DNA of 23,146 bases from JAOABV01 sp039801465. Its GTDB lineage: Bacteria > Hydrothermota > Tepidihabitantia > Tepidihabitantales > CAIPLT01. The stretch's first letter is position 1; every line of letters starts with the position of its first letter. The translations under genes and the position numbers were made by a program. The notes beneath the pieces are model-generated. The model was given only the letters and a program-made list of their open reading frames with translations. It was not told the DNA's origin and ran no database searches. Shown one piece after another: positions 8,376 to 17,041 of the stretch. The stretch is from contig JBDRUT010000029.1 of the NCBI GenBank assembly GCA_039801465.1, positions 1 to 23,146 of the forward strand. Reading direction: 5' to 3'.

Positions 8376-8762
8376 TTAATATTTCTGATAACAGTTCGGG
8401 TGTATTTTTAACAATAAGTTTCTCTGCAATGCGATTTTTGTAATTTCTTGAGCAGATAATGGTTTATTTTCTGCATCAAGCACATTATATGCAGCATCTT
8501 TAAAGGTTCTTTTAGAAGACATTCCATTTATTTTATCTTTCCATTTGCGTAATCCGAATTTCCTTCTTTCTGATTTTGAGAATAACGAATTTACACCTTT
8601 GGTTTTAATGTCAACATAGATTTGTACACACATTGTTCTTTTAAGTGTTTTGCCTTGTATTGTTATTAGTTTTTCTTTCAGCGCGATTTCCACAATTGCT
8701 GTAGTTATACGCGATTTTCTTTTTCTTGCTAAAATATAATATGCAGTTTCTTTAAAATTCAT
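8376..8762 (-). CDS. HARE-HTH domain protein, second domain truncated by a probable frameshift
   Basis: 128 residues. Residues 2-74 match the HARE-HTH winged-helix pattern (NFKETAYYILARK.., EIALKEKLI, GKTLKRTM, IYVDIKTKG, FGLRKW). Residues 86-119 begin a second copy (TFKDAAYNVLDAENKPLSAQ, then EITKIALQRNLL), which then loses homology and ends HPNCYQKY. Adding one A to the A5 run at 8405-8409 (minus strand) would continue the second copy as NTPELLSEILMRTKGF before a TGA at 8356-8358, restoring the TPE of the usual GKTPE motif. The protein is therefore probably frameshifted and further truncated, or the base call is wrong. HARE-HTH domains occur in chromatin proteins, RNA polymerase delta subunits and restriction-related proteins, and are thought to bind DNA. 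Start ATG has no SD. It sits alone beside the gene-poor region. Confidence 0.6.
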   Translation of the reverse strand: MNFKETAYYILARKRKSRITTAIVEIALKEKLITIQGKTLKRTMCVQIYVDIKTKGVNSLFSKSERRKFGLRKWKDKINGMSSKRTFKDAAYNVLDAENKPLSAQEITKIALQRNLLLKIHPNCYQKY

Positions 8763-8931
8763 TTTACTAATCTAACTAAGAAACCCATCTTTATCAGTAC
8801 TTGTTCGCAAGAGTTGTACATTAAAAATATTTGTATTTTACTCTATTCCAGTTTCTTCATTAGTATTCTTTAAAACTATTCTGTTAAAGGAATTTTTAAA
8901 TTATAGATGAGAAAACTGTAAAAAAGAAATT

Positions 8932-10284
8932 TTAGTCTTCGGGTGGAGTTTGTAAGTTAGTGGTAGTTTGGAGCGCAGATGTTACTTCAGGCAAGATACC
9001 CATCTTTTGATAAATCGGTCGGATTATAGTTCGTAAATAAGGCAATTTTTGTGCGAAGATTATCGCGGTAATTATTGTCGCAATGCCTCCAATTAATACG
9101 GTATTTTGAGCACCAATTTTACTGGCTAAAAACCCAGCAAGTAAACTACCTAAAGGCATTGTGCCCATAAATGCCAAAGTATAAAAACTCATTACTCGAC
9201 CGCGTTTGTCATCGTCAACAATTGTTTGTAAAAATGTGTTGCTCGATGCCATCTGGACCATCATTCCAAAACCGATAAATAACATCATTACTAATGATAA
9301 TTGAAAGATAGATGAACACGAGACGACCAGCAACCCGGCACCAACGATTGCTGTGGCAATAGGAATGATTTTTCCCAGTCCGACCACAGTTTTTTGGGAT
9401 GCCAAATATAATGCGCCAATTAAAGCACCAACTCCAGCACCAGCCATTAAGAAGCCTAATGTATGCGGTCCGCCTTTTAGAACAACTTTAGCAAATATTG
9501 GCAGTAAAACCACATATGGCGTACCAAGTAAACTGATAACGATGATAAGAGTAAGAATGTAACGAATCGGCGTAAAACCGAAAACATATTTTGCACCTTG
9601 CCGTAATTCGCTAAAAATATTCTTATCTTGACTAATGATTTCTTTACGATTTATGCGCATCGCGATTAAAGCAGCGATTGCCGTTAAATAACTGATGCTA
9701 TTAACCAGGAAACAGATTCCTTCACCTGCTACAGCAATTATGATGCCGGCAAGCGAAGGTCCAATTAATCGTGCCAAATTGAACATTGATGAGTTTAATG
9801 CAATAGCATTTCCTAAATCTTCTTTTTTATCTACCATCTCAATGATAAATGATTGTCTACCCGGCATATCAAATGAGTTAATAAATCCCATTATGACACT
9901 TAATAAAATAATCTGCCAAATGGTAATGAAATGTGTCAAAACTAAAATTGATAGGACTAATGCTTGAATTAATGCCAAAACTTGAGTGATAATCAAAATT
10001 TTTCTTCGTTCCCAACGGTCAATTATAACGCCTGCAAATGGAGTAAATATAAATATCGGGATCTCTCCACTGAATCGAACCAGTCCCAGCAAAAATGCTG
10101 AGTTCGTTAGACGGTATACCAACCAACTTAAGGCAATACTCTGCATCCAAGTTCCGATTAAGGAAATACCCTGACCAGCAAAATACAATCGATAATTCCG
10201 ATACTGGAATGCACGAAAGATTAACCGAAAGTCAATTTTGAGATTGGGAATAATTTTGTTAAGTGCGAATCTTTTAGCATTCAT
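8932..10284 (-). CDS. MFS transporter, EntS/MFS_3-like exporter
   Basis: 450 residues from the ATG at 10284; a TTG at 10296 would add four residues but lies upstream of the predicted transcription start. About twelve hydrophobic helices. The N-terminal RNYRLYFAGQGISLIGTWMQ and SWLVYRLTNSAFLLGLV are typical of the MFS_3/enterobactin-exporter-like group. The loop 2-3 motif A appears as GVIIDRWERRK, and NSFDMPGRQSFI resembles the group's helix 4-5 segment. Likely a proton-coupled exporter of small molecules in the inner membrane; substrate unknown (siderophore, drug and metabolite exporters all fall here). The C-terminal ~40 residues are a hydrophilic tail. Transcribed from its own promoter at 10299-10327, downstream of and on the same strand as the YfcE-type gene. 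Confidence 0.88.
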   Translation of the reverse strand: MNAKRFALNKIIPNLKIDFRLIFRAFQYRNYRLYFAGQGISLIGTWMQSIALSWLVYRLTNSAFLLGLVRFSGEIPIFIFTPFAGVIIDRWERRKILIITQVLALIQALVLSILVLTHFITIWQIILLSVIMGFINSFDMPGRQSFIIEMVDKKEDLGNAIALNSSMFNLARLIGPSLAGIIIAVAGEGICFLVNSISYLTAIAALIAMRINRKEIISQDKNIFSELRQGAKYVFGFTPIRYILTLIIVISLLGTPYVVLLPIFAKVVLKGGPHTLGFLMAGAGVGALIGALYLASQKTVVGLGKIIPIATAIVGAGLLVVSCSSIFQLSLVMMLFIGFGMMVQMASSNTFLQTIVDDDKRGRVMSFYTLAFMGTMPLGSLLAGFLASKIGAQNTVLIGGIATIITAIIFAQKLPYLRTIIRPIYQKMGILPEVTSALQTTTNLQTPPED

Positions 10285-10298
10285 AAAATTAGGCAAAT

Positions 10299-10327
10299 AT
10301 AATAACTTCTATTTAATTTGGTGTCAA
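10299..10327 (-). promoter_or_regulatory. Consensus sigma70 promoter of the MFS gene (near-leaderless)
   Basis: On the minus strand TTGACA (10327-10322, perfect -35), 17-bp spacer, TATTAT (10304-10299). Start predicted at about 10292-10289, leaving 5-8 nt before the ATG at 10284 and no room for an SD. It excludes the upstream TTG codon as the start. Confidence 0.7.
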
Positions 10328-10394
10328 TAATTAGGAGAAAAAAGAGTGTTTGGTCGTAGTCTTTTGGCTAGGGAAAATTCTAATATTAGCGGTT

Positions 10395-10913
10395 TTAGAT
10401 TAAAGGAATTAGTTCAACTTCTTCAGTTGATAAATTTAAGATTGCGACGGATGGTTTATGAAATAACCAACCGGATGCTTCACCAGGATTAATAATTAAA
10501 ATCGGCTCGCGTTTGATTTCTGGTTTATGGGTGTGACCGTAAATTAGAATATCAACGCAAGATTGACTTAGGAATTGGTTTGTTTGATTATGTAGATATT
10601 GTTCTATTTCTATAGGTTTATGACTAATAAGAATTTTACGATTATTAAGTTCGATTTTATAGGGTGGAGAATAGATTTCAAATTTTAGTTGTTGTGCCTG
10701 TTTGCTGAGCCCTTCTTGTTCACCATCACAATTTCCGAATACACCGACTAAAGGACACCTTAATTCCTTAAATGCCAAAAGTGTAAAAGGAGCGACATAG
10801 TCTCCACAATGGATAACTAATGAAGTTGGAAATTGGTTAAAGATTTTAACTGCGGTCAGAACATTAGGAAGATTATCATGTGTATCAGAAATAATACCAA
10901 TGAATCCACTCAT
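10395..10913 (-). CDS. YfcE/MJ0936-type metallophosphoesterase
   Basis: 172 residues, the normal size for this single-domain family. All metal-binding motifs are visible: Asp10 and His12 (ISDTHDN), Asp38 (HCGDYVAP), Asn61 (FGNCDGE), His98 (ISHKP) and His127/His129 (YGHTHKPE), followed by the conserved INPGE near 141-145. It should be a cytosolic phosphodiesterase/phosphatase with a dinuclear metal centre; the physiological substrate of these proteins is generally unknown. It follows rpoD on the same strand after a 129-bp gap. No SD precedes the ATG, and no convincing promoter could be placed. Confidence 0.9.
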   Translation of the reverse strand: MSGFIGIISDTHDNLPNVLTAVKIFNQFPTSLVIHCGDYVAPFTLLAFKELRCPLVGVFGNCDGEQEGLSKQAQQLKFEIYSPPYKIELNNRKILISHKPIEIEQYLHNQTNQFLSQSCVDILIYGHTHKPEIKREPILIINPGEASGWLFHKPSVAILNLSTEEVELIPLI

Positions 10914-10935
10914 AACTTAATTAAAAATGAGGCGG

Positions 10936-11036
10936 TTGTCTAATTTAACGCAGTTTATTGAAAGAGTTCCGTTTCAATTCAAAATCCTTGCCAAATCCGG
11001 ACAACTTTAGAATACTTGTAATATTGTCTAATTTAA
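10936..11036. repeat. Pair of 13-bp direct repeats between rpoD and the phosphoesterase gene
   Basis: TTGTCTAATTTAA occurs exactly at 10936-10948 and 11024-11036, 88 bp apart, in the short gap after the rpoD stop. On the minus strand it reads TTAAATTAGACAA, which includes a -35-like TAGACA upstream of the YfcE-type gene. It could be a regulator site or remnants of a small duplication. Confidence 0.5.
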
Positions 11037-11042
11037 TATAAC

Positions 11043-12629
11043 CTATTGAAGGAGTTCTCGGAGCTGAGCAAATCTGCGGAGTCTTACTGGATGTTGAAGT
11101 TTTTTTAGTGCTTTGGCTTCAATTTGTCTGACGCGTTCCCGCGTAATATTAAATATTTGGCCGACTTCTTCTAAGGTTCGGGGCGAACCATCACCTAAAC
11201 CAAAGCGTAGTCGCAATACTTTCTCTTCGCGTTTGGAAAGAACTCCGAGTACTTCATTGAGTTTCTCACGCAATAGTTCAATGCCCGCAGCATGCGAAGG
11301 TGAAATACTCTTTTCATCGTGGATGAAGTCACCGATGAAACTGGTCGCATCATCGTCAATCGGTTTATCTAATGAGATACCGAATTGAGAGATTTTTGCC
11401 AAGGCTTCAATTTTATCCTTTCGAGTTGAAAGCCGTTGAGCAATTTCGGAAACAGTTGGTTCTCGGCCATAGGTTTGGATGAATTTTCGCTGAACTTTAG
11501 AGATTTTATTAATCGCATCAAGGATGTGAGCCGGAACCCGAACCGTGCGCGATTGATCAGCAATCGCTCGAGTAATCGCCTGTTTAATCCACCAGGTTGC
11601 ATAAGTAGAGAATTTAAATCCTTTGCGATAGTTAAACTTTTCAATTGCTTTAATCAGACCAACATTGCCTTCTTCTAATAAATCCGCAAACTCTAAGCCC
11701 CGATTAATGTATCGTTTTGCAATTGAAATAACCAAGCGGATATTTCCTTCAATCATTCGGTCCCGGGCTTGAATTATTTTGGCTTCTTCTTGGTCAATCT
11801 TGCCTAAGATTTCTTTTAGTTCTTCCGGGTCTTTATCGAAGTATTTACGAAGTTCGCGCAGTTGTTTTCTTAAAGCGCTAATTTCGTCTTTTGCCGACTT
11901 TTTTCGTTTACTTAAAGATTCCAGTTTATTATGGATACGAATTGCTTCTTGCGCCATTACCTTAAATTCTTGGATGAATTTATTGATTAGATGGTGTTGG
12001 AGAGAAAGACTTTGGATTTTAGAAAAGATGCGAGCTTTTATTCGGCTGATGCGGCGTTTGACTGCTTGAGTTTGTCGCCGATTTAATAGACTTTTTAATG
12101 TTTCTAACTCTCGTCTGATTGCCCGTACTCGACGAATAAACTTTTGACGGTCACGATAATACGCCTTTTTATTTAGTAAACATTCGAATTCAACTCGGGC
12201 AATTTGGTCTAAAGGACGAGTATCTTCTTCAACAGAAAAGCACTCTTCAACCAACTTTTCCGCCAGTGGTACTGGTTCAAAAATATATCGGGTAATTTCT
12301 TTATAACCGGCTTCCATCGCTTTAGAGTATTGAATCTCTTCTTCTCGGCTGAGTAACGAGAATTTACTTAACTCACGGAAATAAGATTTTGTCGGGTCTT
12401 CAACTCGAAAGATAGTCGGTTTGGGTGCTTTTCGCGGTACAGTCGGAACAATTTCTCGACTACGCAAAACCCTTATACCTTTCTTATGTAGGGTGGAAAC
12501 GATTTCGTCAATGTCCTCCGCAGATTGTAAATCTTCAGGTAATAATTTGTCTAATTCGTCATAAGTAAGCGTATTATCTTTCGGAACATTTTTCAGGATT
12601 TTATCAATCAAATTCTTATATTTTTTCAT
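11043..12629 (-). CDS. rpoD: Primary sigma factor (RpoD/SigA, sigma70)
   Basis: 528 residues. Region 1.1-like N terminus (TLTYDELDKLLP at 20-31, GIRVLRS near 51-57). Region 1.2 at ~78-110 (DPTKSYFRELSKFSLLSREEEI). A basic, coiled-coil-rich non-conserved segment spans ~110-285. Region 2 follows at ~290-360 (NIRLVISIAKRYINRGLEF, DLLEEGNVGLIKAIEKF, the -10-reading FSTYATWWIKQAITRAI). Region 3 is at ~365-445 (RVPAHILDAINKI) and region 4 at ~455-520 (LSKREEKVLRLRFGL, TLEEVGQIFNITRERVRQIE). It directs RNA polymerase to housekeeping promoters like the TTGACA/TATAAT pairs seen in this window. Start: ATG preceded by AAAGGAGT. It lies 61 bp after dnaG and is probably co-transcribed with it, as in the classic macromolecular-synthesis operon. 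Confidence 0.97.
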   Translation of the reverse strand: MKKYKNLIDKILKNVPKDNTLTYDELDKLLPEDLQSAEDIDEIVSTLHKKGIRVLRSREIVPTVPRKAPKPTIFRVEDPTKSYFRELSKFSLLSREEEIQYSKAMEAGYKEITRYIFEPVPLAEKLVEECFSVEEDTRPLDQIARVEFECLLNKKAYYRDRQKFIRRVRAIRRELETLKSLLNRRQTQAVKRRISRIKARIFSKIQSLSLQHHLINKFIQEFKVMAQEAIRIHNKLESLSKRKKSAKDEISALRKQLRELRKYFDKDPEELKEILGKIDQEEAKIIQARDRMIEGNIRLVISIAKRYINRGLEFADLLEEGNVGLIKAIEKFNYRKGFKFSTYATWWIKQAITRAIADQSRTVRVPAHILDAINKISKVQRKFIQTYGREPTVSEIAQRLSTRKDKIEALAKISQFGISLDKPIDDDATSFIGDFIHDEKSISPSHAAGIELLREKLNEVLGVLSKREEKVLRLRFGLGDGSPRTLEEVGQIFNITRERVRQIEAKALKKLQHPVRLRRFAQLRELLQ

Positions 12630-12690
12630 ACTTTTACTCCTTTGTTTGGTTCAAACATTTATTCGTTGTGCTAACTCAAAATTCGTCATA

Positions 12691-14379
12691 TTAATTTTTG
12701 CCTCGAGCAAGCCTCTTTTTTAATTCATAGTGTTCCAGAGATAGTCTTTCGGCTAAGGCGTCATCGCCTTGTTTTTTTGCTATCAACATATTTTGATACA
12801 CCCAAGAAGCTTTAAGTTTAATCAGTTTCTGTTCGAATTCTTCGCGACTCGGAGAAGTTGTCATCTGAAAGCCTAAATCCGCGACCATCTTTTTTAGTTG
12901 GTCGTCTTCTAGGCTGTCAATAACTCGCGCAACCGAGTAGTCTTCAGCTTCAACACAGTTATAAATTGTTTGGGCAATAACTTGGGCTTCAGTTGAACTG
13001 AATGCGTTCGCCGGCAACTCATTTTTAGCCAATAATGCGAATGCAGGAACATTGACAATTAAAGCTAAAACTTGTTCCTCAATTAAACTTGGCTTTGGTG
13101 TTTTGGTCATTTTGCTTGCGGTCGCAATATCACGCTTTGACATCTTCTTTTTAATTTCATTTATAAGAGTTTCTTTGGCAATATTAAAGCTCTCAGAAAC
13201 TTTATTCAGATAAAGTTCTTGAGCGAGATTTCCTTCCATCAACACAATTAAATCAAGAATTTCTTTTATTAGGGTTTGTCTTGTATATACTGAATTATAT
13301 CCTTTTATTTTAATTAAAAAATCGATAAAATCAAGACTGTTTTTAATAAGGTTATTAAAATTATCTTTACCATAAGTGTTAATATACTTATCCGGGTCAA
13401 AATTATCTGGCAGCATTAAAATTTGAGGGTCCAAATTTATCTTAAGACAAGTTTCTAAAACTCGCAGGGTAGCATTTCTCCCGGCCACATCTGCGTCAAA
13501 GGCAATAATGAGACGATTGTTAAAACGACGCAAGAGCAATGCTTGTTCTTGAGTAAATGCAGTACCTAAAGGTGCAACCACATTATTAAAGCCATGGTCA
13601 ACCAGTGATAATAAGTCAAAGTTACCTTCAACTAAGATTGGAATATTATCGTGCAAATAATTTTTAGCTTGAAATAAACCATATAAATTTTCGCTCTTTT
13701 TGAAAATTTCCGTTTCCGGTGAATTAATATATTTAGGCTCTTTGGTTTCATCAAGCACCCGGCCGCCGAAACCAATTATCTTCCCCGATAAAGAGAATAC
13801 CGGGAATATTATCCGGTCGAAAAACCAATCGTAATTGCCGTTTTCTTTTTTTACAATTAGCCCGGCTCTTAATAATATTTCTTCAGAAATACCATGTTTT
13901 TTTGCCGCACTAAATAATAGATTACCACTGGGTGCATAACCTAAACGGAAGCGGTCAATCGTCTCAGAACTGATTTTCCGTTTTTTAAGATAGGCATTTG
14001 CCCGAGTTGATTTCTTTAGTTCGGCAGCAAAGAAGTTGGTCGCAAATTCACAAGCATCAAGTAAAGGTTGAAAGCGATAAGGCGTGATTTCGGATTGTAG
14101 TGTAATACCGAGTTTGGTTGCTAATTTTTTAATGGCTTCAGGAAAAGTTATCTTCTCATAAGCCATTAGAAAAGTAAATACCGAACCACCAGCACCACAA
14201 CCAAAACAATGATATATTTGGCGGTCAGGACTAACATAAAATGATGGTGATTTCTCACTATGAAAAGGACATAAAGCCCGATAATATCTGCCAACTTTTT
14301 TTAACGGAATATGTTCAGAAATTATCTGCACAATATCTGATTGTTCTCGAATTTGGTCAATAATTTCTTTTTTAATCAT
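12691..14379 (-). CDS. dnaG: DNA primase DnaG
   Basis: 562 residues, slightly shorter than many DnaG proteins. The CHC2 zinc finger has ligands Cys37, His40, Cys58 and Cys61 (ALCPFHSEKSPSF, HCFGCGAGG). The RNA polymerase/Toprim core spans ~110-370, with LGYAPSG near 146-152, FGGRVLD at 204-210, the catalytic Glu251 in ILVEGNFD and Asp295/Asp297 in IAFDADVAG. The divergent C-terminal part (~400-562) should bind the replicative helicase. It makes the RNA primers for lagging-strand synthesis. It sits between mutS2 (81-bp gap) and rpoD (61-bp gap) on the same strand. The ATG at 14379 lacks an SD; a TATAAT about 30 bp upstream lacks a good -35 partner, so the promoter is uncertain. Confidence 0.97.
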   Translation of the reverse strand: MIKKEIIDQIREQSDIVQIISEHIPLKKVGRYYRALCPFHSEKSPSFYVSPDRQIYHCFGCGAGGSVFTFLMAYEKITFPEAIKKLATKLGITLQSEITPYRFQPLLDACEFATNFFAAELKKSTRANAYLKKRKISSETIDRFRLGYAPSGNLLFSAAKKHGISEEILLRAGLIVKKENGNYDWFFDRIIFPVFSLSGKIIGFGGRVLDETKEPKYINSPETEIFKKSENLYGLFQAKNYLHDNIPILVEGNFDLLSLVDHGFNNVVAPLGTAFTQEQALLLRRFNNRLIIAFDADVAGRNATLRVLETCLKINLDPQILMLPDNFDPDKYINTYGKDNFNNLIKNSLDFIDFLIKIKGYNSVYTRQTLIKEILDLIVLMEGNLAQELYLNKVSESFNIAKETLINEIKKKMSKRDIATASKMTKTPKPSLIEEQVLALIVNVPAFALLAKNELPANAFSSTEAQVIAQTIYNCVEAEDYSVARVIDSLEDDQLKKMVADLGFQMTTSPSREEFEQKLIKLKASWVYQNMLIAKKQGDDALAERLSLEHYELKKRLARGKN

Positions 14380-14460
14380 ATATTATTAGCTAACGCTTAA
14401 CCGATTATTATATTTATTTTTAATCTGAATCATATCTAATTAAAATGTCTTGCGGTTAAA

Positions 14461-16812
14461 TCATTTTTCATATTTGAGAAAGACTTTAGTAATTCCCATT
14501 CCGCCTTCGTAAATTTCGCCAAAACGAATTTTTTCAACTCTCGGGTCTTTCTTTAATTTGTCCCAAACCATTTCTTTTAATATGCCTTTACCTTTGCCGT
14601 GGAGAACAGATACAATTGGAATATGACTTTGATACGCATAATCCAAGAATCGTTCTAATGAATCCATTGCTTCTTCTTTAGTCATACCGCGTATATTTAT
14701 GACATTATCTGCTTTTGGTTCATAAAGGAAAGAATCGAATAGCGTCGAAACTTTTTGAGCATCAGATTCGTTATTGGTTGGGGATGGTTCCTTGAGTACT
14801 AAATCACCATTAGGTAATTCGATTTGAATACTGCCAAAAGCAACTTTTGTTTTTTGGGCATTAGTTGCAACAACCGTGCCGGTTTTCTGAAATGTCTGAG
14901 AATACACTTGGTCGCCAATCTTTAATTGGACCGTGGTAGTTTGTATATTATTAGCAATGTTCTGTTCTTCATCAATTTTCGGAATATGAGCCAATTGTTC
15001 TTCAATAAATTTTTTGGCTTTAACAATGCTCTGCTTTTCGGCATTAGATTCTTTAATTGCCCGAACTAGATTTTCAATGTTCCGACGTTGTTCAATAAGT
15101 AATCGGCGATATTCTGCCGACAGTTTTTTCTTTTCTTCTTTCTCAAAGGCTTTGAACTTATTTATCAAAGATTCGTAATGCGTCTTTTGATTATCTAATT
15201 CTTCTTTTTTCTTGGCTAACTGGTCATTTAGGATTCTCAATCTTTCCGTCTCAGTTGCTAAATCTTTTAGTCTTTGAGCAAGTGTTAGCCAATCTTGGTC
15301 TAAAAACATTCGAGCACGTTCAATGAGTTCTGAAGGCAATCCTAATTCTTGAGAGATTTCTAAAGCATTGGAAACCCCGAGCAAGCCGATGACAAATCGA
15401 TAAGTGGGTCGCTCAATAAATTCCATTGCTGCATTTTTCATCCCAGGTGCATCGTGAACATAGGCTTTAAGCGGATTTAAGTGACTGGTAGCAAGACAAT
15501 AAGCGCCCACATCTCTAACTTTTTCTAAAATAGCAATGGCAAGAGCAGAGCCTTCTTCAGGAGAAGTTGAAGCGCCGATCTCATCTAATAACACCAGACT
15601 GGTATTGTCAATTTGTGCAAGTATTTCTTTTATCCTTAACAAATGGGCGGAAAAAGAAGACAAGTTAGCATCGAGAGATTGTTCGTCACCTATGTCAGCA
15701 AATATATTGTTAAAAAGAGGAATCCGGGTCCCGTCTTCCGCAGGTAAAAATAAACCAGCGGAAAACATTAGTGCAAATAATCCAACTGTTTTGAGCACAA
15801 CGGTTTTGCCTCCAGCATTGGGTCCAGAGATTAATATTACATTTGTGTCTATCGGAAAATGAAAATTCAACGGTATAACTGCGGACAGAGATTTGGTTAA
15901 GATTAGCAATGGGTGTCTTCCATTGATAATTTTTATACAACCATCAGAAGCATATTGGGGACGAGTGCATCTAAAATCTTGGGCAAATCGTTTTTTTGCC
16001 AATTTAACATCTATTTCCGCAACCAAAGCAAATGCAGTTAGAATCTCTTCACGGACTTGATATAATTCATTCGAGATATAATTTAGTATTCGTTGAATCT
16101 CTTCTCGTTCTTCATCCTTGAGCCGGGCGAAATCATTTTGTTCTTCAATTAATGATAGAGGTTCAACAAATGCAGTTTTGCCTGATGTTGAAAATTCATG
16201 AACAATACCAGGAATCTTTTCTCGCATTTCAATTTTGAGGGGAAGGCAGTATCGATTTTGCCGCAAGACAAAATTATGTTCTTGAAATAAATCTTCGTGT
16301 GTAATCATTAATTTTTCCAGATGGCTAATAATATAAGTACGCTTCAGGGTTAGTTCTTTTCGGATACGTTTAAGATTGGGTGTCGCATCAGATTTGATTT
16401 CATTGAATTCATCGATATTCTGGTCTATTAAGATTTCTAAAGATTCAAATGTTGGTAGCTCTTTAATTAAATGATAAAATTTCGGTGCAAGGTTTTTATG
16501 GTTAATAAAGAAATTCTTGACTTTTCTAATTTGCTCAAAAGTTTTTTGCATCACTTTAAGTTTATCAGCAGAAAAAATCTGTGGCGCATCGACTATAAAG
16601 TAATAGCGTAAGTCAACAATATCTGATAGATTTGGCTCCTGATTGAGTTTTAAGAGTTCATCAATAAAATCAAATTCTTTTTCAATTGCTTCTCGACTAT
16701 GCAAAGGTTGAATTTTAAGCGCCAATTCGCGACCCATATCGGTTTGAGTCCTTTCAGCTATTAGGTTTTGGATGCGGTCGAACTCTAATAACGCTAAAGT
16801 TTTACTGTCCAT
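14461..16812 (-). CDS. mutS2: MutS2 ATPase with Smr domain
   Basis: 783 residues, the usual MutS2 length. Core/lever and clamp helices fill ~1-290. The ATPase domain has Walker A at 330-337 (GPNAGGKT) and Walker B ending in Asp410-Glu411 (LVLLDE). The following motif reads GASTSPEEGSALA where the family usually has GAGTDPxEGxALA, a mild variation. A long charged coiled coil (~510-640) leads to the KOW-like linker and the C-terminal Smr nuclease domain (~705-783: INIRGMTKEEA, VLHGKGKG). MutS2 lacks the mismatch-recognition domain of MutS; family roles include suppression of homologous recombination and splitting or clearing collided ribosomes. Here it separates rpsU from dnaG and has its own promoter. 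The ATG has no SD. Confidence 0.96.
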   Translation of the reverse strand: MDSKTLALLEFDRIQNLIAERTQTDMGRELALKIQPLHSREAIEKEFDFIDELLKLNQEPNLSDIVDLRYYFIVDAPQIFSADKLKVMQKTFEQIRKVKNFFINHKNLAPKFYHLIKELPTFESLEILIDQNIDEFNEIKSDATPNLKRIRKELTLKRTYIISHLEKLMITHEDLFQEHNFVLRQNRYCLPLKIEMREKIPGIVHEFSTSGKTAFVEPLSLIEEQNDFARLKDEEREEIQRILNYISNELYQVREEILTAFALVAEIDVKLAKKRFAQDFRCTRPQYASDGCIKIINGRHPLLILTKSLSAVIPLNFHFPIDTNVILISGPNAGGKTVVLKTVGLFALMFSAGLFLPAEDGTRIPLFNNIFADIGDEQSLDANLSSFSAHLLRIKEILAQIDNTSLVLLDEIGASTSPEEGSALAIAILEKVRDVGAYCLATSHLNPLKAYVHDAPGMKNAAMEFIERPTYRFVIGLLGVSNALEISQELGLPSELIERARMFLDQDWLTLAQRLKDLATETERLRILNDQLAKKKEELDNQKTHYESLINKFKAFEKEEKKKLSAEYRRLLIEQRRNIENLVRAIKESNAEKQSIVKAKKFIEEQLAHIPKIDEEQNIANNIQTTTVQLKIGDQVYSQTFQKTGTVVATNAQKTKVAFGSIQIELPNGDLVLKEPSPTNNESDAQKVSTLFDSFLYEPKADNVINIRGMTKEEAMDSLERFLDYAYQSHIPIVSVLHGKGKGILKEMVWDKLKKDPRVEKIRFGEIYEGGMGITKVFLKYEK

Positions 16813-16830
16813 AATAGTCTAATCACTGCG

Positions 16831-16859
16831 AGTATATAAAAAGTAAAATATTTTGTAAA
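16831..16859 (-). promoter_or_regulatory. Sigma70-type promoter of mutS2 (12-nt leader)
   Basis: On the minus strand TTTACA (16859-16854), 17-bp spacer, TATACT (16836-16831). Predicted start at about 16824 leaves a 12-nt leader, GATTAGACTATT, with no SD before the ATG at 16812. The segment from the -10 box onward closely resembles that at dnaJ. Confidence 0.6.
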
Positions 16860-16953
16860 TTTATTACCCTATTATTCTAAATAGATTCAGCGATAAAAGA
16901 TTTCTGACATAATCTTAATTACGCGGATATTTTAGTGACACCAGCAGTAAAGC

Positions 16954-16972
16954 CATTGATTTTCAATCAATG
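16954..16972 (-). terminator. Perfect 8-bp stem-loop between rpsU and mutS2
   Basis: CATTGATT / loop / AATCAATG, with a 3-nt loop (GAA on the minus strand), about 70 bp downstream of the rpsU stop and about 95 bp upstream of the mutS2 promoter. It could end or attenuate the rpsU transcript or protect its 3' end. No T-run follows, so it is not a classic intrinsic terminator. Confidence 0.4.
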
Positions 16973-17041
16973 CAATCGTTCTTTTAATTCGCTGTAATCA
17001 ATAAAAGCGACATTTCAACTACATCGTATTATAATGTAAAA

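Noticed and set aside
10285..10296. TTG start adding four residues to the MFS protein
   Set aside because: The consensus promoter places the transcription start downstream of the TTG; the ATG at 10284 fits better.
11113..12069. Plus-strand open frames opposite rpoD, and similar long antisense frames opposite mutS2, dnaJ, dnaK and the MFS gene
   Set aside because: Shadows of conserved minus-strand genes; Ser/Arg-rich or low-complexity translations with no family features.
16929..17000. tRNA-like anticodon arm (5-bp ATTGA/TCAAT stem with TTTTCAA or TTGAAAA loop, reading as Glu UUC or Phe GAA)
   Set aside because: No T-arm with a GTTCRA loop, no D-arm GG and no pairing acceptor stem on either strand; it is only a stem-loop.
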